Shown one piece after another: positions 1 through 5,432 of a stretch of DNA of 6,794 bases. A model generated the notes under the pieces. The model saw nothing but the letters and a program-made list of their open reading frames with translations, did not search any database and had not been told where the DNA came from. Position 1 is the first letter of the stretch. Each line of letters opens with the position of its first letter. The stretch is from contig CABSMB010000069.1 of NCBI GenBank assembly GCA_902478705.1, positions 1 through 6,794 of the forward strand, written 5' to 3'. Source of the stretch: an uncultured Collinsella sp. Its GTDB lineage: Bacteria > Actinomycetota > Coriobacteriia > Coriobacteriales > Coriobacteriaceae. A program made the position numbers and the translations under genes.

Positions 1-24
1 GCGTCAGATGTGTATAAGAGACAG
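1..24 (+). other. Residual Nextera/Tn5 sequencing adapter (artefact)
   Basis: Bases 6-24 read AGATGTGTATAAGAGACAG, the 19-bp Tn5 mosaic end used in Nextera libraries. The five bases before it, GCGTC, match the continuation of the Nextera Read 1 adapter rather than Read 2. This is library sequence left at the edge of a contig, not chromosome. On the minus strand it adds the false residues LSLIHI and then a stop to the ATPase gene next to it. True genomic sequence starts at base 25. Confidence 0.96.
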
Positions 25-507
25 GCCCGAAAGCGTCTCGGTATCGCGATGAAGCCAGTCCTCCAGACCAAAGAAATAGCTGGTCTCGGCAACACGGCGG
101 CGCATCTCGTCGCGCGACACACCCAGATTCTCTAGGCCAAACGCCATCTCGTGCCACACGGTCTCGCACACAATCTGGTTCTCGGGATCCTGGAACACGT
201 AGCCCACGCGCTCCGCAGACGCGCGCACGTCCATGTCGGCAACGTTCTCGCCCAGCACGCGCGTATCGCCAGCGCGCTCGCCCGCCGGAGCGATCTCGGG
301 CTTGAGCAGCGACAGCAGCGTCGACTTACCCGATCCGGTACCGCCAACAAGCAGCGCAAATGCACCTTGGGGAACAGACCAGTCGAGCCCCTCGAGCACC
401 GCAGCTTCAGCCCCGGGGTAGGCAAAGCTCAGGCTCCGCACCTCAATCGCCGGCATATCCGGGCCGCACGCCGCGCCCGACACCGGGCCCCTATCCAACC
501 GAGACAT
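25..507 (-). CDS. ecfA: ECF transporter ATPase (EcfA/CbiO-like), 3'-truncated
   Basis: This is the ATP-binding subunit of an energy-coupling factor (ECF) importer; it would sit on the cytoplasmic face and power uptake of a vitamin or metal with EcfT and a substrate-binding S protein. 161 genuine residues are present. Visible are a Walker A motif GGTGSGKST at residues 55-63, a Q-loop VFQDPENQIV around 104-113, and the EcfA-like stretch ETVWHEMAFGLEN after it. The gene is cut inside the signature motif (LSG, 159-161) because the contig ends there; the Walker B, D-loop and H-loop are missing. It is an assembly truncation, not a pseudogene. The ATG at 507 has an AGAGG ribosome site about 8 bases upstream and overlaps the ecfT stop by one base (TGATG), implying translational coupling. 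An internal ATG at 456 is possible but has no clear ribosome site. Whether the full protein is a single or a fused double ATPase cannot be told. Confidence 0.9.
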
Positions 508-1400
508 CAGCCGAACCTCTTCTCATCGATCGCGTGCAGCACGCAGGGCAGCACCATCCAAGCAGCGTACACGACATAGCCCAGCCACGGCGCGGGCACC
601 AAAAGCTGCGGGTAAAACGAATACTGCGTTGTCGCGGTCCATGCCACTGCCACCGCGGCGGCACCAAACAGCGCGAGCCCGACCAGCGCGGCAACGTCGC
701 TGCGCCCCAGTCGATACCGCGCGTACGTCGTACGGCGCGACGCAGCACCCCACCCGCGCGAGCGCATGGCATCCGCGCGCTCAAGCGAATCTTCCATGCC
801 CCAGCCCATCAGCACGCTCGACGCCCGCAGGCGCGATCGCACGGGATCGGTGGGCGCACGCCCCGGTACATCAATCGCATCCTGCACCGCCAGTACCGTG
901 CGGCCGCGGCGCAAAAACTGTGGGATAAGCCGCATACACATCGAAATCATGAGCGCGATCACCGGCGCGGCGTTGCCCAACAGCGCGAGCACCTTGTCGT
1001 ATTCGAGCATCGACGCCGCGGCCTCAAACCACAGCACGCTCGCCACAAACAGCCCGCCCATGCACAGACCGTAAACCATGCTCTCTAGATACACCGCACG
1101 CATGCCAATACGAAACAGCTCCGTCGAGCCCGAGGCGCTAAACAGCGGATTGAGCACCGCGATGATCAAAATCACCGGCAGCTGCCAGCGAAGCGCCCCC
1201 AACGTGCGCGCAACACCGCGCGTCGCAAGCCCGTACGCCAACCCGCCCGCAAGCGACAGCGCGATCAGCATCGGTTGCATCGAGAACATGGTGAGCCCCA
1301 ACGTCAGTACCATGTAGAGCGCCGGCACCGCCGGATGCGACATCGAAAATGCCGCGACGGGATCGTTGCCAAACTCCTCTCGTATGTTGTCCACGGGCAC
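507..1400 (-). CDS. ecfT: ECF transporter transmembrane protein EcfT (CbiQ family)
   Basis: This is the membrane scaffold of an ECF importer, linking the ATPases to an S component. Numbering from the chosen start, hydrophobic segments lie at about residues 25-57, 71-88, 103-127, 145-165, 235-255 and 267-290. The soluble stretch between the fifth and sixth segments holds a basic helix (LRRGRTVLAVQDA) and ERADAMRSRGWG, which matches the Ala-x-x-x-x-Arg-Gly coupling motif that docks into EcfA. The reading frame stays open up to 1565, so the start is uncertain. I chose GTG at 1400 because GAGGGG lies 6 bases upstream; it gives 297 residues, close to the family's usual 250-300. GTG at 1394 and ATG at 1343 are alternatives. 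The upstream in-frame residues do not look like EcfT and lack ribosome sites. ecfA follows with a one-base overlap. Transported substrate is unknown: no S-component gene is visible. Confidence 0.85.
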   Translation of the reverse strand: MPVDNIREEFGNDPVAAFSMSHPAVPALYMVLTLGLTMFSMQPMLIALSLAGGLAYGLATRGVARTLGALRWQLPVILIIAVLNPLFSASGSTELFRIGMRAVYLESMVYGLCMGGLFVASVLWFEAAASMLEYDKVLALLGNAAPVIALMISMCMRLIPQFLRRGRTVLAVQDAIDVPGRAPTDPVRSRLRASSVLMGWGMEDSLERADAMRSRGWGAASRRTTYARYRLGRSDVAALVGLALFGAAAVAVAWTATTQYSFYPQLLVPAPWLGYVVYAAWMVLPCVLHAIDEKRFG

Positions 1401-1593
1401 CCCCGTCCCCTCGCTCAAACGGCAGCTCCGCAATACCGCCGCCGCCATACACAACCAGCGCAAACACCACGCCGGCGGCAGCGACATCGGCCGTCGCGTG
1501 TCAATCGTTACGCGCTCATCATATGCCTGCGGTATCATATTGCGCCGTGTATCGTTTCCAAACACACGTCTCTATAACGTAACAGGAGATCAC
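1401..1593. promoter_or_regulatory. Divergent intergenic region between ecfT and glmU
   Basis: The two transcription units diverge here, so both promoters should lie in this stretch. The part from about 1500 to 1590 is visibly richer in A and T than the flanking genes. Hexamers resembling -10 boxes are TATCAT at 1533-1538 on the plus strand and TATGAT at 1539-1534 and 1523-1518 on the minus strand. None has a convincing -35 partner at normal spacing, so I do not assign a start site. No RNA gene or strong hairpin is seen. Confidence 0.35.
1584..1588 (+). promoter_or_regulatory. Ribosome binding site deciding the glmU start
   Basis: AGGAG lies 5 bases before the ATG at 1594. It decides between this start and several earlier in-frame starts back to 1366 that lack such a site and would add an unlikely 76-residue arginine- and serine-rich extension. 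Confidence 0.85.
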
Positions 1594-3006
1594 ATGGACG
1601 CAACCGCAATTATCCTCGCCGCCGGCGAGGGCACCCGCATGAAGTCGAACCACTGCAAGGTTTCGCACAAGATCCTGGGTAAGCCCATGGTCCAGTGGAT
1701 CGTCGACGCCACCATCAAGGCCGGCTGCAGCCGCGTCGTGGTCGTCATCGGCAGCCACGCCGACGAGATGCGCGCCCTCATCGATGGTGCCTACGACAAC
1801 AGCGCCACCAAGGTCGAGTGCGTCGAGCAGACCGAGCGCCTGGGCACCGGCCATGCCGTCAAGGTCGCGCTCGAAGCCTGCGGCATCACGCAAGGCCCCG
1901 TCGTCGTGCTCAACGGCGACCTGCCGCTCATCACCGCCGACACCGTCGCCAAGTTCGCGCAGACCGTCGCCACCGGCGAGCTCGCCTGCACCGTCATGAC
2001 CATGACCCCGCCCGATCCTTTTGGCTACGGCCGTATCAAGCTGGGCGCCGATGGTCAGATCGAGCGCATCATCGAGCAGAAGGACTGCACGCCCGAGCAG
2101 GCCGCCACGCTGCTGGAGTGCAACGCCGGCTGCTACGCCTTCGACGGCGCGCAGCTCGCCGCCCACATCAACGAGATCGGCAACGACAACGCGCAGTCCG
2201 AGTACTACCTGCCCGACATGCTCGAAATCCTCAAGGGTCACGGCCAGGCGGTCTCCATCTTCCACTGTGACGACTACCGCGACGGCCTGGGCGTCAACAG
2301 CCGCATCCAGCTCGCGCAGCTCACCGCCATCGCGCGCGACCGCATCAACGAGCACTGGATGGCCGAGGGCGTTACGTTCATCGACCCCACGCAGGCCTGG
2401 ATCGGTCCCGACGCCACCATCGGCCGCGACACCGTCGTGTGGCCGCAGACGCATCTGATCGGTCACGTCACCGTGGGCGAGGAGTGCCAGCTCGGCCCCA
2501 ACAGCCGCCTCACCGACACCACTGTTGGCAGCGGCTGCACCATCGATGAGACCATCGCCATCGAGGCCGTCATCGAGAACGGCGTCGACTGCGGTCCGCG
2601 CGCCTACCTGCGCCCGGGCACCCATATGCTCGACGGCTCCAAGGCCGGCACGCATGTGGAGATCAAGAAGTCCACGATCGGCGAGGGCTCCAAGGTGCCG
2701 CACCTGTCCTACATCGGCGACACCACCATGGGCTCCGGCGTCAACGTAGGCGCGGGCTCCATCACCTGCAACTACGACGGCGTCCACAAGCACAAGACCG
2801 TCATCGGCAAGGATGCCTTTATCGGTTCTGACACCATGATGGTCGCGCCCGCCCAGATTGGCGACGGTGCGCTCGTGGCCGCCGGCTCCGTCATCACCGA
2901 GCCGGTCCCGGCCGACGCACTCGGTCTGGGCCGCGCCCGTCAGGTAAATATTGAGGGCTGGGCCGCCGATTATCGCCGCCGTCTGCACGAGGACGACGAG
3001 GCATAA
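1594..3006 (+). CDS. glmU: Bifunctional GlmU: GlcN-1-P acetyltransferase / GlcNAc-1-P uridyltransferase
   Basis: GlmU makes UDP-N-acetylglucosamine in the cytoplasm: the C-terminal domain acetylates glucosamine-1-phosphate with acetyl-CoA and the N-terminal domain couples the product to UTP. The 470-residue length is near the usual 450-480. N-terminal domain: LAAGEGTRMKS (8-18), lysine K22, GTGHA (84-88), NGDLPL with the metal-binding-type D109, and NAGCYAF. The C-terminal left-handed beta-helix has imperfect hexapeptide repeats from about residue 260, with R340, K358, H370 (in HLSYIGD, equivalent to the E. coli catalytic base H363) and N384 (in VNVGAGSITCNYDG) all conserved. One oddity is HCKVSH at 20-25 where the family usually has LPKVLH. 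The start ATG has AGGAG 5 bases upstream; the frame is open further 5' but that part is not protein-like. It is followed by an intrinsic terminator and then prs. Confidence 0.97.
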   Translation: MDATAIILAAGEGTRMKSNHCKVSHKILGKPMVQWIVDATIKAGCSRVVVVIGSHADEMRALIDGAYDNSATKVECVEQTERLGTGHAVKVALEACGITQGPVVVLNGDLPLITADTVAKFAQTVATGELACTVMTMTPPDPFGYGRIKLGADGQIERIIEQKDCTPEQAATLLECNAGCYAFDGAQLAAHINEIGNDNAQSEYYLPDMLEILKGHGQAVSIFHCDDYRDGLGVNSRIQLAQLTAIARDRINEHWMAEGVTFIDPTQAWIGPDATIGRDTVVWPQTHLIGHVTVGEECQLGPNSRLTDTTVGSGCTIDETIAIEAVIENGVDCGPRAYLRPGTHMLDGSKAGTHVEIKKSTIGEGSKVPHLSYIGDTTMGSGVNVGAGSITCNYDGVHKHKTVIGKDAFIGSDTMMVAPAQIGDGALVAAGSVITEPVPADALGLGRARQVNIEGWAADYRRRLHEDDEA

Positions 3007-3021
3007 CGTTTTACCAAGCAC

Positions 3022-3055
3022 AAAAGGAGCTGTTCCATGGGGACGGCTCCTTTTT
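3022..3055 (+). terminator. Intrinsic terminator after glmU
   Basis: AAAAGGAGC at 3022-3030 pairs with GCTCCTTTT at 3046-3054. The pairing continues inward through a T-G wobble and GTTCC (3032-3036) with GGGAC (3040-3044), closing on a 3-base loop ATG. This gives a 15-bp stem with a T tract on its 3' side, 15 bases after the glmU stop. It separates glmU from prs, which has its own promoter. Because the stem ends in A and T runs it could also work on the other strand, but no convergent gene is present. Confidence 0.88.
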
Positions 3056-3124
3056 CTATCGTGACCTGCGTGACCGGATGAGTGGTCGGTTCGTGTCCGT
3101 TGGCGGTAAAGACGTTATCAAGAC

Positions 3125-3152
3125 TCGATAAACCCCGCCGCGCGGTTACAAT
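3125..3152 (+). promoter_or_regulatory. Probable prs promoter
   Basis: TACAAT at 3147-3152 matches five of six bases of the sigma-70 -10 box. TCGATA at 3125-3130 matches four of six of the -35 box, with a 16-base spacer. Transcription would start near 3159, leaving a leader of about 40 bases before prs. Its place just after the glmU terminator supports it. No operator is evident. Confidence 0.55.
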
Positions 3153-3185
3153 GCAAAAAGGCATCTATATGGCATTCGATGTATA

Positions 3186-3191
3186 AAGGAG
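3186..3191 (+). promoter_or_regulatory. Ribosome binding site of prs
   Basis: AAGGAG is placed 7 bases before the ATG at 3199. It supports this start over the ATG at residue 12, which has no comparable site. Confidence 0.8.
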
Positions 3192-3198
3192 AAGGGTA

Positions 3199-4185
3199 AT
3201 GCCGATTAATGATCCCGAGAAGTCGGAGAATATGCGCAAGTCCATCCGCGTGTATTCCGGTTCCTCCAACCGTCCCCTCGCTCAGAAGATCGCTGAGTAC
3301 CTTGGGGTCGAGCTTTCGGGCCTTACGCTAAAGCAGTTCGCCAATGGTGAGATTTACGCCCGCTACGACGAGACCGTCCGCGGCGCCGACGTCTTCCTGA
3401 TTCAGTCCGTGGCCGGCGGCAACGTCAACGACATGCTCATGGAGCTGCTCATCGCCACCGACGCTGCCAAGCGCGCATCCGCCCGCTCCATCACCGCCGT
3501 TATCACCCACTACGGCTATGCCCGCCAGGACCGCAAGGCCGGCCCGCGCGAGCCCATCACCGCCCGCCTCGTCGCCAACCTGCTCGAGCGCGCCGGCGTC
3601 GACCGCATCATCACCCTCGACCTGCACCAGGGTCAAATCCAGGGCTTCTTTGATATCCCGGTTAACCACCTGTCCGCACTGCCGCTGTTTGGCCAGTACT
3701 ACAACGACATGCACTTCGACACCGACAACCTGGTTGTCGTCTCCCCCGACGTGGGTCGCGCCAAGGCCGCCAAGAAGCTGTCCGACATGCTCGGCTGCGA
3801 CCTGGCCATCGCCCACAAGGGCCGTCCGCGCCACAACGCCGCCGAGGTCATGGGCATCATCGGTGACATCAAGGGCAAGACCTGCGTCATCAACGACGAC
3901 ATGATCGACACCGCGGGCACCCTGTGCGCCAACGTCAAGGAGCTCAAGGCTATGGGCGCTGGCGACATCTACGTCTGCGCCACCCACGGCATCTTCTCCG
4001 GTCCGGCCATCGAGCGCCTGAACGACGCCCCGATCGTCGAGTGCGTCGTCACCGACGCCATTCCCGTCGAGGTCGGCGGCAAGATCAAGACCATCTCGGT
4101 CGCCGAGGAGTTCGCTCAGGCCATCTCCGCCGTTTACCACGAGGAGCCCGTCTCCACGCTCGTCGGCGGCGACTTCGCGCTGTAG
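3199..4185 (+). CDS. prs: Ribose-phosphate pyrophosphokinase (PRPP synthetase)
   Basis: Prs transfers pyrophosphate from ATP to ribose-5-phosphate to make PRPP, the precursor for purines, pyrimidines, NAD, histidine and tryptophan; it is cytoplasmic. The 328-residue protein fits the 310-330 of class I bacterial enzymes. Motifs in order: SGSSNRPLAQKIA near the N-terminus, FANGEIYARYDETVRGADV, the flexible catalytic loop YGYARQDRKAGPREPITARL (105-124) with the usual Arg-Gln-Asp-Arg-Lys, LDLHQGQIQGFF, SPDVGRAKAAKKL, and the PRPP loop DDMIDTAGT (233-241). All expected catalytic residues that I can place are present. The start at 3199 has AAGGAG 7 bases upstream; ATG at 3232 (residue 12) is a weaker alternative. 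It lies between glmU and pth as in many Gram-positive genomes, but with its own promoter and downstream hairpins, so it may be transcribed separately. Confidence 0.98.
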   Translation: MPINDPEKSENMRKSIRVYSGSSNRPLAQKIAEYLGVELSGLTLKQFANGEIYARYDETVRGADVFLIQSVAGGNVNDMLMELLIATDAAKRASARSITAVITHYGYARQDRKAGPREPITARLVANLLERAGVDRIITLDLHQGQIQGFFDIPVNHLSALPLFGQYYNDMHFDTDNLVVVSPDVGRAKAAKKLSDMLGCDLAIAHKGRPRHNAAEVMGIIGDIKGKTCVINDDMIDTAGTLCANVKELKAMGAGDIYVCATHGIFSGPAIERLNDAPIVECVVTDAIPVEVGGKIKTISVAEEFAQAISAVYHEEPVSTLVGGDFAL

Positions 4186-4208
4186 TCGCTCGACCCTCGC
4201 ATCCCTCC

Positions 4209-4313
4209 GGAAGCCCCGGACACGCCTGCGGGGTTATCACGCGAACGTCCTCGCCGCTTTGCGGCTGCGGGATGTTCGCTTTGATAACCCCTCCCGGCGT
4301 GTCCGGGGCTTCC
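4209..4313. repeat. 105-base near-perfect palindrome between prs and pth
   Basis: The left arm 4209-4257 and right arm 4261-4313 are inverted copies around a TTT loop at 4258-4260. The outer 18 bases (GGAAGCCCCGGACACGCC / GGCGTGTCCGGGGCTTCC) pair perfectly. GGGGTTATCA/TGATAACCCC, GCGAAC/GTTCGC and the terminal GCCGC/GCGGC also pair; mismatches and small size differences lie between these blocks. As RNA it would form one hairpin of nearly 50 bp. There is no T run directly after it, so it is not a standard intrinsic terminator, though it could block transcription or protect the prs 3' end. It could also be a dispersed intergenic palindrome. No coding capacity or obvious target-site duplication is seen. 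Confidence 0.85.
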
Positions 4314-4314
4314 T

Positions 4315-4336
4315 GCTGTCTCGGGGCAGCTGTTTT
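4315..4336 (+). terminator. Possible short terminator after prs
   Basis: GCTGTC (4315-4320) pairs with GGCAGC (4325-4330), including one G-U wobble, around a TCGG loop, and TGTTTT follows. The stem is only 6 bp and the T run is four bases, so this is a weak terminator on its own. It sits directly after the large palindrome, and the two together may end the prs transcript. Confidence 0.4.
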
Positions 4337-4417
4337 CTGAAATGACTTTGCTGCAACCTTTCCTCGCCTTCGGCGGGCGTGGTAGCCTTTGTCGTTGATT
4401 GAACTTTTTTACGTAAC

Positions 4418-4422
4418 GGAGG
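4418..4422 (+). promoter_or_regulatory. Ribosome binding site of pth
   Basis: GGAGG lies 6 bases before the ATG at 4429 and fixes that start. Confidence 0.8.
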
Positions 4423-4428
4423 ACAAAC

Positions 4429-5058
4429 ATGGCAGCTGCACAGCCGCTTAAGATTCGCATGGTTGCCGGACTTGGCAACCCGGGCGAGGAATATGCCGAG
4501 ACCCGCCACAACGCTGGCTTCAAAGCAATCGACGAGTTGGCCCGTCAGGCCGGTGTCACGTACTGGAAAAACCAGGCCGGCGCCGAGGTCGCGCTCATCA
4601 ACATCAACGACCCCGAGGAAGTGGGCGGCAAGCGCCAGATTGTGCTGGTCAAGCCGCAGTCGTACATGAATACCTCGGGCGGCCCCATCTCCAAGCTCTG
4701 CCGCGAGTACAAGATCAAGGCCGAGGAACTGCTCGTAATCCACGACGAGCTCGATATTCCCGCCGGCGACGTGCGCGTCAAGGTAGGCGGCGGTCACGCC
4801 GGCCACAACGGCCTGCGTTCCATCATCGACAAGATGGGCAGCCGCGACTTCAGCCGCATCCGCACCGGCATCGGCAACCCTCCCGGCAAGATGGCCGTCG
4901 CCGACTACGTGCTTAAGCAGCTGCGTGCCCGCGAGGCCGAGGATTTCCAGGACACCTGCGTCCGCGCGGCCGACGCCGCCGGCCTGGCGATCGTGCACGG
5001 CGTGATCTATGCCCGCGACCACGTCAACGGCGCCGCCTCCGCCAACGGCAAGCACTAA
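4429..5058 (+). CDS. pth: Peptidyl-tRNA hydrolase
   Basis: Pth cleaves the ester bond of peptidyl-tRNAs that drop off the ribosome, freeing tRNA for reuse; it is a cytoplasmic monomer. The 209-residue protein is slightly longer than the usual 185-200, mainly from a short N-terminal lead and an Ala/Asn-rich tail. Conserved blocks: GLGNPGEEYAETRHNAGF (14-31) with N17 and the catalytic H27, KPQSYMNTSGG with N81, HDELD with D106, and GGGHAGHNGLRS with N127. These correspond to E. coli N10, H20, N68, D93 and N114, so it should be active. GGAGG lies 6 bases before the ATG. No clear promoter is visible in the 240 bases upstream. The common neighbour ctc/rplY is not present between prs and pth. Confidence 0.97.
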   Translation: MAAAQPLKIRMVAGLGNPGEEYAETRHNAGFKAIDELARQAGVTYWKNQAGAEVALININDPEEVGGKRQIVLVKPQSYMNTSGGPISKLCREYKIKAEELLVIHDELDIPAGDVRVKVGGGHAGHNGLRSIIDKMGSRDFSRIRTGIGNPPGKMAVADYVLKQLRAREAEDFQDTCVRAADAAGLAIVHGVIYARDHVNGAASANGKH

Positions 5059-5060
5059 AA

Positions 5061-5258
5061 CCTACCATTTAGGGACAGGTTTATTTTGTCAGGTTTTACC
5101 TGCGGAAACGCCCCAGTTGCGGCATCGCAATAAACCGCGCGCCGCCATACGCACATAGCACCCCAAAGGGGGCCGGCCTCATCACAACCCGAGGCCGGCC
5201 CCCTTTGCCGTTTTACCCGATAAAACTGACCAAAATAAACCTGCCCCTGTTTGGTAGG
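5061..5258. repeat. Intergenic element with ~40-base inverted terminal repeats
   Basis: The left arm (5061-5100) begins CCTACCA and contains AGGGACAGGTTTATTTTG. The right arm (5218-5258), read on the other strand, begins CCTACCA and contains AGGGGCAGGTTTATTTTG. The arms share the exact 13-mer CAGGTTTATTTTG and align over about 40 bases with few mismatches and one-base gaps; weaker similarity continues inward. A 16-bp perfect hairpin lies inside. The element starts 2 bases after the pth stop. Nothing inside looks like a gene. The layout suggests a small non-autonomous mobile repeat (MITE-like or REP-like). From memory, the GGGACAGGTTTATTTT core resembles repeats near IS200/REP-associated transposases, which I cannot verify here. 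No target-site duplication is evident. Confidence 0.75.
5165..5214 (+). terminator. Strong hairpin terminator downstream of pth
   Basis: AAAGGGGGCCGGCCTC (5165-5180) pairs perfectly with GAGGCCGGCCCCCTTT (5191-5206) around a 10-base loop, and TTTT follows at 5211-5214. The T run is displaced from the stem by four bases, but the AAA/TTT base of the stem adds three more T residues. It most likely ends pth transcription and insulates the downstream oxidoreductase operon. It is also the core of the larger inverted-repeat element. Confidence 0.75.
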
Positions 5259-5303
5259 CCGAAGTGGATAAACCCTGCTCCCAACCGCCGAAGACACACG
5301 TAA

Positions 5304-5327
5304 GTGACATGTCCATGAGGGTATAAT
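5304..5327 (+). promoter_or_regulatory. Candidate promoter of the nfnAB-like operon
   Basis: TATAAT at 5322-5327 is a perfect -10 box, in the right place for a downstream gene with a 100-base leader. The best -35-like hexamer, GTGACA at 5304-5309, is only 12 bases upstream, which is too close for normal sigma-70 use; at 16-18 bases nothing resembles TTGACA. The 8-base palindrome GACATGTC (5306-5313) lies in the spacer and could be a regulator site. A promoter needing an activator is possible. Confidence 0.55.
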
Positions 5328-5331
5328 TTGC

Positions 5332-5414
5332 ACCGTATGTCTGCACAACGCCTGTGCACGTACGGTTTTATTCGGGCTACCGTCCATTTCCGTGGAGGCA
5401 CGGTTCGGCAGCCC
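5332..5414 (+). promoter_or_regulatory. Structured 5' leader of the nfnA-like gene
   Basis: Two stem-loops can be drawn between the likely transcription start and the gene. The first pairs ACCGTA (5332-5337) with TACGGT (5361-5366) and TGCAC (5342-5346) with GTGCA (5354-5358), followed by TTTTATT, so it resembles a weak terminator. The second pairs GGGCT (5374-5378) with AGCCC (5410-5414) and ACCGT (5379-5383) with ACGGT (5400-5404), with a one-sided bulge. The gene's own ribosome site lies outside both stems. I recognise no known riboswitch class. Confidence 0.4.
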
Positions 5415-5421
5415 TAACAAG

Positions 5422-5428
5422 AGAGGGG
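5422..5428 (+). promoter_or_regulatory. Ribosome binding site of the nfnA-like gene
   Basis: AGAGGGG ends 4 bases before the ATG at 5433 and supports that start over the GTG at 5392, which is in another frame. Confidence 0.75.
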
Positions 5429-5432
5429 TTCT

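Noticed and set aside
1..24. A natural Tn5/IS50 insertion end
   Set aside because: The exact mosaic end is preceded by bases of the commercial Read 1 adapter and lies at the very first base, with no IS50 sequence; contamination explains it fully.
1499..1504. Perfect TTGACA -35 box on the minus strand upstream of ecfT
   Set aside because: No -10-like hexamer lies 15-19 bases further along on that strand, so it is probably a chance match.
1573..1578. TATAAC as a -10 box for glmU
   Set aside because: Transcription would start within the ribosome binding site, leaving almost no leader, and there is no -35 partner. Possible only if the start lies elsewhere.
1366..1593. In-frame upstream extension of glmU giving a 546-residue protein
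   Set aside because: The added 76 residues are low-complexity in type and unlike any GlmU N-terminus, they overlap the ecfT coding end on the other strand, and a good ribosome site marks the ATG at 1594.
1519..3021. 500-codon open frame on the minus strand opposite glmU
   Set aside because: It mirrors GC-rich codons of glmU, is dominated by Gly, Ala, Asp and Val, and has no recognisable domain. The similar long frames opposite prs (3328-4140) and nfnA (5055-6269) were rejected for the same reason.
3024..3060. AGGAG followed by ATG at 3037, looking like a small gene start after glmU
   Set aside because: Both elements are parts of the terminator hairpin (stem and loop), and nothing after the ATG resembles a protein.
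4362..4378. Small hairpin CTCGCC-TTC-GGCGGG upstream of pth as a terminator or regulator
   Set aside because: The stem is six pairs with a wobble, no T run follows, and such short GC-rich stems are expected by chance in this sequence.
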